A stretch of DNA of 5,100 bases, from contig LGGY01000048.1 in assembly GCA_001509335.1 (NCBI GenBank), forward strand, positions 1 through 5,100, given 5' to 3'. The notes beneath the pieces were generated by a model, which was not told the origin of the DNA, made no database searches, and saw only the letters and a program-made list of their open reading frames with translations. The DNA comes from Fidelibacterota bacterium 46_43. Lineage in GTDB: Bacteria; Fidelibacterota; Fidelibacteria; Fidelibacterales; Fidelibacteraceae. Position numbers and translations under genes: made by a program. Positions within the stretch are counted from its first letter, which is position 1; every line of letters starts with the position of its first letter. Below, in pieces: positions 1 through 5,100 of this stretch.

Positions 1-101
1 GGTTTCAATCATGAAGTATTGTTTCCCATATTTTTTCTTCCGGGAATTTAAGGACAAATCGGCTTTGGAAGCAGAGAAATTACCCAAGATATTCTCAAGT
101 C
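1..101. other. Unassigned left edge, no recognisable gene
   Basis: No product can be named here. One plus-strand frame is open from position 2 to 154, but its translation is rich in Phe and Ser and resembles no family I know. On the minus strand a 38-codon stretch from 114 down to 1 is open to the window edge. It reads as a plausible Lys/Ser-rich polypeptide with the end KYGKQYFMIET, but it has a TAG immediately upstream (115-117) and no ATG. It could be the broken end of a gene lying to the left, or chance. In an intact IS3-family element this stretch would encode the transposase segment leading up to the second catalytic Asp, and that segment is not readable here in any single frame. Confidence 0.3.
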
Positions 102-456
102 CGTCCTCTTCGCGCTACTGCAAATTTAAAGGCATTAAAGATTTCAATATATAAACTCTAGTATTATCCATCACTCTGACAGGGGCTCTCAATACGGTGA
201 AATGGCCTATGTGAAGTATTTAACAGATCATACTATTGCCATCAGTTTGTGCCTTAATCCTCTGGAAAATGCCTATGCAGAACGAGTAAACGGAATTATT
301 AAAAATGAGTATTTGAAATACTGGGATATCCCCAATCTTTCAACACTTATCCAAAAATGCCGGGAAGCCGTGGAACATTATAACACAAAACGGCCCCACC
401 TTCATCTTCCCGGTAAAAAAACACCCTTGGATTTTGAAAAGGTTTTTGTATTTTAA
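102..456 (+). pseudogene. IS3-family transposase (OrfB, DDE integrase core) 3' remnant
   Basis: This is the C-terminal part of an rve-type integrase core that would cut and join DNA during transposition of an IS3-family element. The frame at 163-456 shows IIHHSDRGSQY, the signature around the second catalytic Asp (codon 178-180). It then shows LENAYAERVNGIIKNEYL with the catalytic Glu (codon 280-282, 33 residues between them) and the usual tail HYNTKRPH...KTPLDFEK. The frame cannot be followed upstream past TAA at 136-138. Another frame at 102-158 reads RPLRATANLKALKISIYK, which resembles the residues that normally precede this motif, and it ends at TAG 159-161. A one-base frameshift near 154-160 is therefore likely. 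The first catalytic Asp and the helix-turn-helix part are not in the window. An ATG at 202 opens an 84-codon frame, but it starts after the catalytic Asp, so a functional product is very unlikely. The family call is firm; the exact 5' limit of the remnant is not. Confidence 0.85.
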
Positions 457-591
457 AACATGAATAACAGACATTTTGAAATCATCTATAGTGATGATAA
501 TCCCTTAATAAAACGGCCTAAACCCGGAACATTCTGTATCCCCTCCCGAATACCCGATGGTCCTGTCTGTTTTATCTTCAAAATGAGTTAA
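457..591 (+). other. Possible transposase C-terminal tail after a premature stop
   Basis: The transposase frame stops with TAA at 454-456, but the same frame then stays open for 44 codons until TAA at 589-591. An ATG lies at 460. The translation contains HFEIIYSDDNPLIKRPKPG and CIPSRIPDGPVC. Some IS3-family transposases carry a short tail of this kind after the TPLDFEK-like block, so the TAA at 454 may be a nonsense mutation in a longer original gene. Alternatively this is simply the non-coding end of the element. I could not find convincing terminal inverted repeats or a target duplication to mark the boundary. Confidence 0.35.
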
Positions 592-710
592 TTGAAAGTA
601 AATTCTGTCAACGCTATTCAGGAATGGTCATCATGCTCCTCGTTCCGCTTAACAGACCATAATATTTCCGAATTTACGTGGTTTTTCATATATTTTTCCC
701 AAATACAGAA

Positions 711-717
711 GAAAGGA
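711..717 (+). promoter_or_regulatory. Ribosome binding site of the serine palmitoyltransferase gene
   Basis: GAAAGGA lies six bases before the ATG at 724. It decides the start: the frame is open further upstream to a TTG at 592, but that extension has no comparable Shine-Dalgarno sequence. Its translation is also Ser/Phe-rich and unlike the family, whereas the 724 start gives a normal family length. Confidence 0.8.
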
Positions 718-723
718 CCTCAC

Positions 724-1980
724 ATGTTACCCGAACTGAAAGATATAGCGAAACAAAAATTAAAAGCCCGAAGAGCTAAGTATTTTAGTAAATATCCCGA
801 TGTTTTTAACAAAATGTACAATTTTACACGGGCTAAAACGGCCAAAGCATTTCGGTACTATCCCTATTTTCTGAAAATTCAGGAATCTGATACGACAGAG
901 GTTGTCATAGATGGGAAAAAAGTATTGATGTTGGGATCCAACAATTATCTGGGGCTCACAAAGCATCCGGAAATTGTGGAAGCAGGCATCGAAGCAATTC
1001 GGAGGTATGGATCCGGCTTGACGGGAAGCCGCTTTTTAAATGGGAACTTGGTCCTTCATGATGAGCTGGAAATCAAATTGGCTCGGTTTGTAGGTAAAGA
1101 AGCCGCTTTGGTATTTTCAACAGGTTTCGGTGTAAATCTAGGCGTTATCGCCACCACGGTAGGACCTGGAGACCTTTTATTCAGTGATGAACTCAATCAT
1201 GCTTCCATTGTGGATGGTTCCCGTTTTTCCCGGGCAGAGATTATCCGCTTTAAGCACAACAACATGAAAGATCTTGAAAACAAGATGTCCGCTGCAGATA
1301 AAACAAAAGGGCGTTTTATCGTAGTGGATGGGGTCTTTTCCATGGAAGGGGATATCATTAATCTGCCTGAGCTTGTGCAGATCGCCGGCAAATACGGTGC
1401 CCGCCTGATGGTAGACGATGCTCACTCCCTGGGTGTATTGGGTCCCAAAGGAAACGGGACAGCAGCCCATTTTGGATTGACGGATCATGTGGATATGATT
1501 ATGGGAACTTTCAGTAAATCTCTGGCCTGTATTGGAGGATTTGTTGCAGCAGAAGAACCGGTTATAGATTATTTGAAACACAACACCCGAACCATGATAT
1601 TCACAGCTGCATTACCCCCCTCGAACGTGGCAATGGTCTCCAAAGCATTGGATATCATTGAAAAAGAGCCCTGGCGCCGGGAGAAGGTTCTTGAAAATGC
1701 CGCCTATATTCAAAAGAACCTAAGAAAGATGGGATTCGATATCGGAATGAGCACGACACCGATTGTTCCTGTTATCATCGGTGAAGAGATGAAAACCTTT
1801 CGGGTGTGGAAAGACCTATTTAAAGAAGGGGTCTATACGAATCCTGTAATCTCTCCTGCTGTTCCGGAAAACCGGTGCCTATTACGGACCAGTTACATGC
1901 CGACTCATACACAATCACAATTAGATTTTTGCCTGGATAAATTTTATAAAGTGGGAAAAAAGCACGGTATCATTTCATGA
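724..1980 (+). CDS. spt: Serine palmitoyltransferase-like PLP-dependent alpha-oxoamine synthase
   Basis: This 418-residue cytosolic enzyme probably joins L-serine to a long-chain acyl thioester with loss of CO2. That gives 3-oxosphinganine, the first step of sphingolipid synthesis. It is a complete fold-type I aminotransferase-like protein, normally a homodimer. Visible landmarks are SNNYLGL (72-78), the glycine-rich YGSGLTGSRFLNG (95-107), FSTGF (131-135), NHAS with PLP-stacking His159, VDGVFSMEGD (201-210), DDAH with Asp231 and His234, and GTFSKSLA with the PLP Schiff-base Lys265. A conserved-type Arg388 lies near the C-terminus. As I recall, His159, Asp231, His234 and Lys265 carry the same numbers as in the Sphingomonas enzyme. 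The MEGD, TFSKSLA-IGGF and HNTRTMIF blocks match Bacteroides-type serine palmitoyltransferase better than BioF or Kbl, which usually have GTLSKA or GTLGKA. No lipid genes flank it, so substrate is inferred from sequence alone. BioF-, Kbl- or CqsA-like activity remains possible. An IS remnant lies upstream and a convergent gene 31 bp downstream. Confidence 0.88.
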   Translation: MLPELKDIAKQKLKARRAKYFSKYPDVFNKMYNFTRAKTAKAFRYYPYFLKIQESDTTEVVIDGKKVLMLGSNNYLGLTKHPEIVEAGIEAIRRYGSGLTGSRFLNGNLVLHDELEIKLARFVGKEAALVFSTGFGVNLGVIATTVGPGDLLFSDELNHASIVDGSRFSRAEIIRFKHNNMKDLENKMSAADKTKGRFIVVDGVFSMEGDIINLPELVQIAGKYGARLMVDDAHSLGVLGPKGNGTAAHFGLTDHVDMIMGTFSKSLACIGGFVAAEEPVIDYLKHNTRTMIFTAALPPSNVAMVSKALDIIEKEPWRREKVLENAAYIQKNLRKMGFDIGMSTTPIVPVIIGEEMKTFRVWKDLFKEGVYTNPVISPAVPENRCLLRTSYMPTHTQSQLDFCLDKFYKVGKKHGIIS

Positions 1981-2011
1981 AAGCGCTGACAAACAAAGCC
2001 TAAACTCTTCC
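1981..2011. other. 31-bp spacer between convergent genes, no clear terminator
   Basis: The two stop codons face each other across 31 bp. A 7-bp inverted repeat, GCTGACA (1985-1991) and TGTCAGC (2027-2033), spans the spacer and the last codons of the minus-strand gene. Its loop is 35 bases and no T-run follows on either strand, so it is a poor intrinsic terminator. A 10-bp palindrome, TTTCATGAAA (1973-1982), covers the stop of the plus-strand gene. Transcripts from the two genes may overlap at their 3' ends. Confidence 0.4.
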
Positions 2012-5000
2012 TTATCCGTTTTCGCCTGTCAGCCGTGCCACAGCCAGCAGGTGAGCTTGAATAAGATTGCGTTCTGAAGTTTTTAGGGCGGTTTCTTCCA
2101 TTTTAATGATTTGCCGGACATCCCGGATCACTCTAAGGACATCCACCGGAACTTCCGTCTGCCGCGTGGTAGCGGTACGGAGCATACGGACAGCTTCCAA
2201 CAGGAGTATTTTCAGGCGATCATCTTCCGGGGAGGATGGCAGGCGCAACACCTGCCGAAAGAGATTGCCAAAAGAATTGTCACTCTGCCCATCCATAGCC
2301 CCGTCAGGGAAAATGCCTGCCAGGGTATTCAAGGCTGCTGCCAATTCATTAAAACTTTTGATCTTTTCCAGGACACTGTCTGAAACAATATCCCACACTG
2401 CCTTCCGGTGAAATCCGATAATACCGGGTTTTCCCAACTCCGACAAAACAGCCTGTAGCCAGTCATCGGAGGGTATATGGTGAATGGATGAAAAAAATAC
2501 TTCTTTATCCCGGTTCATAAAATCGTATTGCATTAAAACAGCCAGTTCGGGATGGAGAGCTGATAAAATATCCGGATCCACTCCGTTTTCAGTTAAAATA
2601 TCCTGAACAGGAAGTCCCAATTGCCTTAACACTTCTCCCTGAAGGAGAGGGATCATATCCCGTATAAGCTGATGGTCCTCTTCAAGGGCAGCAAAAGCTG
2701 AATTCCCCGGTGGAAAAGCCAGGGCTGCTTCATGTACAATTTTCAGGTCAGGATCCTGATAAAGGCGGATGCTTTTCAGAATATCCAGGCAAGGCAAACG
2801 AGATAAGATTCTGTCCTTCAGGATTATCTCGCCTTCTCCTTTCCATTCCGGATCCTCCATAAACTGCCGAAAAGCCCGAAAAAGTCCGGTTGACAGTTGA
2901 TTCACCCCGATCATCACCGTCTGGCTGCGCTGATGACCGATAGCCCGGAGCATGCTGCCGCTTTCCGCCATGGGAATAATCCGTGCCAAACGCTGAAGGA
3001 CTTCCCGTCCCTCCTGTGAACTCACCGGGCGGATAGTAGGACGGTCCCGGAGAGTGGGTACGATCCTGGAAAGAAAATAACTCACCAGATGAAGGCCTGT
3101 CAGGTCTTCATCCCGGCCATAGAGAATTTGCCGGAAATTCCGGGTATGTATCTCAATGAAGCGGTCCATGGCCGTATCGGGCGCATATCCATAGAGGGAT
3201 TCAATCATTTGCCGGCGCTGCATCACGGATCGGTTCCGGGTGCCCTGAAAAGTATCATTCATTCGACGGACCTGATCGGCATGGTCTTTTGATGAGACTG
3301 ACAGGTGATGGAGGAGAACCGTTCTGTCTTCAAGGCTCAGAAAACGGATGCTTTCACTTACGGTACTTTGAAAGGTCCGGAATTCCCATCCTTGCCAGAT
3401 TCCTCTGAGGGGGAAGCGGGCTGATGAGAGTTGCAGCTTCAGAGGTCCATCCGGCAATTCCTTCAATCCTTCCGGTACCGTCACGGGTTTACCTGCCAGG
3501 GGATCATAGTAACCACCCTGGCGTTGCATAGGTTCACCACTGCCCAATTTCACCCGCACGTCAGCTGCAAGTCCCCGGGTTGCCAGCCACTCTTTCATAT
3601 CCACCCGGGCATGCTGATATAACTCCTGACTCCCGGCCTGTCCCACCTGTTGACTTAAATCCGAACCGGCGATAAAAAATTCACAAACCATCTCTTTAAA
3701 GCGGTCCTGTTCACTCTGTTCTACCCGCCGTGTCCGGCCAGCATAAGACCAAAGCTCATCCAGATATTGGCGGATACTTTTCACCCGGTCCATTTCTTCA
3801 AAGAGGGGAATGATCCATACCGGGGGAGCCGGCTGTCCACCTGAACGGCTGAGTGTTTCCCGGTGTTGTAAAAATTTCCGGTCCAGATTGACAAAAGCCC
3901 TTGGGGTATCGCTCATACTCACCTGAAGGGCAGGCACCATACGGGGGTGCCCGGTCTGTTGTGCCAACGTATTAATTTCACAGATATTATAGACAGTTGT
4001 ATCTATGGCAAACTGATCCCTGTCCATAATCTGCTTCTGATGAATCCGGGGTGTCAGGGCAACTCTTTTGACGGCGCTTTTGAATGCCACAAATGGTAGA
4101 GAAATGTTGGGGTCATCCAGTCTGCCGGCCATCCGGGGAATAAAATCGTGTATTGTTTTCCGGAGTTGCTTGTTCAGCAAAAAATAGTACTCCAGCCAGA
4201 AGCGTCGTTCTTCCCGGAGTTTTTGCATTTGCTGTTCCAGTTTATCATTGTGCTGCCAGATTTTCCGCACCGGGTCCCCTGAAAGCCCAACCTTGCCCAG
4301 CATTTTGCGGAACGCGGAAGGATTGACCAGATCATAGGGCATGAGGGATTGATAACGTTCTGCCAGTTCTACCGTCAAATCGGTAATCCGGTTTAAAAGT
4401 TTCCAAAATTTGCGGGTTGTATCCTCCAGTTTCTGGACTTTTTTCCAGAGGTCTTCCGGTGGGATATAGGACGGATCAATTTTTCGGGCATGTTTCAGAA
4501 GTCCGGCCATACGCTGAACATCATACAGAAGGACTGCTGCAGCCAATCGGTGTCCCTGACCGCTGGGGCGTGAACTCCCATCCCAGTCACTCCAAAAAGA
4601 AAGGAGAACCGGGCTTTCCACACCATGAAACAATTGTGCCCTGGCTTCAGCATCCTGCCAGGCTCTGACATCCAGGACCAGCTCATACGCTTCCTGCGAC
4701 GAAGAGATGGCCACATTTTCACCTAAAAATTCATTCACCAGAGAGCGTGCCAGGCGCATTTTCAGTTCAGTGGTGACGACATTATCCCGGCAAATCAAAT
4801 CGATGATACTGCGAAAATCCTGCTCAACCGGCAGGGCATGAATTTGTGTGGGATGAACAGTCCGATCAAATAAACGGTGTTTAAATCGTTCTGCCCGTTC
4901 TTCATCCAATTCTTTATAAAATTCGTTCTGCAGCATTTTTTGCAAGGATTGTGTTTTTTGAGAACGGATCCAGAGTTTCCGGGCTTCATTCAGAGTGTGG

Positions 5001-5100
5001 GTATCCTGAAACTGCTGTGTAAACGTCTCAATCCGTTCATTTAAAAATGTTTTTAAACCAGAAGGGCCATCCAGGGGAAGGTTCCGTTTCCGGACACGGT
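2012..5100 (-). CDS. ppc: Divergent long phosphoenolpyruvate carboxylase, 5' end beyond window
   Basis: The last 1028 residues are visible. The frame is open to the right edge with no ATG from 4946 to 5100, so the true start lies outside. PEPC makes oxaloacetate from PEP and bicarbonate with Mg2+ to refill the TCA cycle. By-eye matches to E. coli PEPC, in order: TVHPTQ (His138; codon 4853-4855); FWSDWDGSSRP near 4600-4560 (family SWMGGDRDGNP); QVSMSDTP (VISMAKTP); PLFEE (metal ligand Glu506; 3797-3799); AGSD (metal ligand Asp543; 3659-3661); GSGEPMQRQGG (GRGGSIGRGG; Arg587 at 3521-3523); WQGWE (EQGE); LRAI (Arg713; 2945-2947); and a C-terminus in ENG (family RNTG). Lys546 is Gln (3650-3652) and Arg581 is Ser (3539-3541). 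From the catalytic His to the end it has 947 residues against 746 in E. coli, the surplus lying after Arg587. Residues coded near 4273-4150 look like coiled coil. No signal peptide or membrane segment is visible. The superfamily call is good; activity is uncertain. A TTG at 4945 is not a credible start. Confidence 0.75.
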   Translation of the reverse strand, partial: RVRKRNLPLDGPSGLKTFLNERIETFTQQFQDTHTLNEARKLWIRSQKTQSLQKMLQNEFYKELDEERAERFKHRLFDRTVHPTQIHALPVEQDFRSIIDLICRDNVVTTELKMRLARSLVNEFLGENVAISSSQEAYELVLDVRAWQDAEARAQLFHGVESPVLLSFWSDWDGSSRPSGQGHRLAAAVLLYDVQRMAGLLKHARKIDPSYIPPEDLWKKVQKLEDTTRKFWKLLNRITDLTVELAERYQSLMPYDLVNPSAFRKMLGKVGLSGDPVRKIWQHNDKLEQQMQKLREERRFWLEYYFLLNKQLRKTIHDFIPRMAGRLDDPNISLPFVAFKSAVKRVALTPRIHQKQIMDRDQFAIDTTVYNICEINTLAQQTGHPRMVPALQVSMSDTPRAFVNLDRKFLQHRETLSRSGGQPAPPVWIIPLFEEMDRVKSIRQYLDELWSYAGRTRRVEQSEQDRFKEMVCEFFIAGSDLSQQVGQAGSQELYQHARVDMKEWLATRGLAADVRVKLGSGEPMQRQGGYYDPLAGKPVTVPEGLKELPDGPLKLQLSSARFPLRGIWQGWEFRTFQSTVSESIRFLSLEDRTVLLHHLSVSSKDHADQVRRMNDTFQGTRNRSVMQRRQMIESLYGYAPDTAMDRFIEIHTRNFRQILYGRDEDLTGLHLVSYFLSRIVPTLRDRPTIRPVSSQEGREVLQRLARIIPMAESGSMLRAIGHQRSQTVMIGVNQLSTGLFRAFRQFMEDPEWKGEGEIILKDRILSRLPCLDILKSIRLYQDPDLKIVHEAALAFPPGNSAFAALEEDHQLIRDMIPLLQGEVLRQLGLPVQDILTENGVDPDILSALHPELAVLMQYDFMNRDKEVFFSSIHHIPSDDWLQAVLSELGKPGIIGFHRKAVWDIVSDSVLEKIKSFNELAAALNTLAGIFPDGAMDGQSDNSFGNLFRQVLRLPSSPEDDRLKILLLEAVRMLRTATTRQTEVPVDVLRVIRDVRQIIKMEETALKTSERNLIQAHLLAVARLTGENG

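Noticed and set aside
250..282. Two-residue deletion between catalytic Asp and Glu of the transposase (33 rather than 35 residues apart)
   Set aside because: IS3-family members with this shorter spacing seem to exist, so it cannot be called a lesion without an intact relative.
466..657. Repeated AACAGAC (466-472, 651-657) and its inverse GTCTGTT (565-571) as IS ends or operator sites
   Set aside because: Seven-base matches are expected by chance over this length, and they do not sit at a defined element boundary.
660..694. Sigma-70-like promoter upstream of the serine palmitoyltransferase gene (TAATAT at 660-665, TATATT at 689-694)
   Set aside because: No -35 box at acceptable spacing accompanies either hexamer, and AT-rich sequence gives such matches by chance.
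592..723. N-terminal extension of the serine palmitoyltransferase frame from a TTG at 592
   Set aside because: A good Shine-Dalgarno (711-717) precedes ATG 724, the family length fits the 724 start, and the 44 extra residues look non-coding.
1177..1581. Minus-strand open frame opposite the serine palmitoyltransferase gene
   Set aside because: It lies wholly within the conserved PLP-binding region of the plus-strand gene and is Cys/His-rich in the way antisense frames often are.
1985..2033. Bidirectional terminator from the GCTGACA/TGTCAGC inverted repeat
   Set aside because: The stem is only 7 bp with a 35-base loop and no T-tract follows on either strand.
2067..2411. Plus-strand open frames inside 2067-4668 opposite the PEPC-like gene
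   Set aside because: They are antisense shadows of a long, conserved coding frame and their translations show no family features.
4943..4945. TTG at 4945 as the start of the PEPC-like gene
   Set aside because: The frame stays open for 51 more codons to the window edge with plausible coding content, and PEPC normally has over 100 residues before the catalytic His; only 30 would remain from this TTG.

Overview
The window looks like ordinary bacterial chromosome. It has moderate, roughly balanced base composition, tightly packed genes on both strands, a good Shine-Dalgarno site and a worn insertion-sequence remnant. The alpha-oxoamine synthase closely resembles Bacteroides-type serine palmitoyltransferase, and the transposase tail resembles IS3-family elements common in Bacteroidetes and relatives. 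Together these suggest a bacterium of the Bacteroidetes/FCB-like world, possibly an uncultured lineage. This placement is inference; there is no rRNA or other marker here.

Layout. Positions 1-101 hold no gene I can name; one short minus-strand frame is open to the left edge. Positions about 102-456 are the decayed 3' part of an IS3-family (OrfB, DDE) transposase. Its second catalytic Asp and its Glu survive, but its 5' part is missing or scrambled and it carries an apparent frameshift. The frame continues past the TAA at 454 to a second stop at 589-591, so that TAA may be premature. A 132-bp spacer with a ribosome binding site leads into a complete plus-strand gene (724-1980) for a 418-residue PLP-dependent alpha-oxoamine synthase, best called serine palmitoyltransferase. 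After only 31 bp comes the stop of a convergent minus-strand gene (2012 to beyond 5100). It fills the rest of the window and is cut off at its 5' end.

The large gene has no obvious easy label, but read by eye it follows bacterial phosphoenolpyruvate carboxylase (PEPC) from the catalytic-His motif to the extreme C-terminus. It keeps the catalytic His, both metal-binding acids and two active-site Arg residues. It appears to have lost the Lys of the SDxxK motif and the first Arg of the GRGG loop. It is also about 200 residues longer than the E. coli enzyme over the same span, with nearly all the extra length in the C-terminal half. This is the most unusual object in the window.

The two intact genes do not form an operon and no shared pathway is evident: one makes sphingoid bases (long-chain lipid precursors), the other is probably an anaplerotic carboxylase or a diverged paralogue. 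I found no tRNA, rRNA, CRISPR array, riboswitch or convincing intrinsic terminator.
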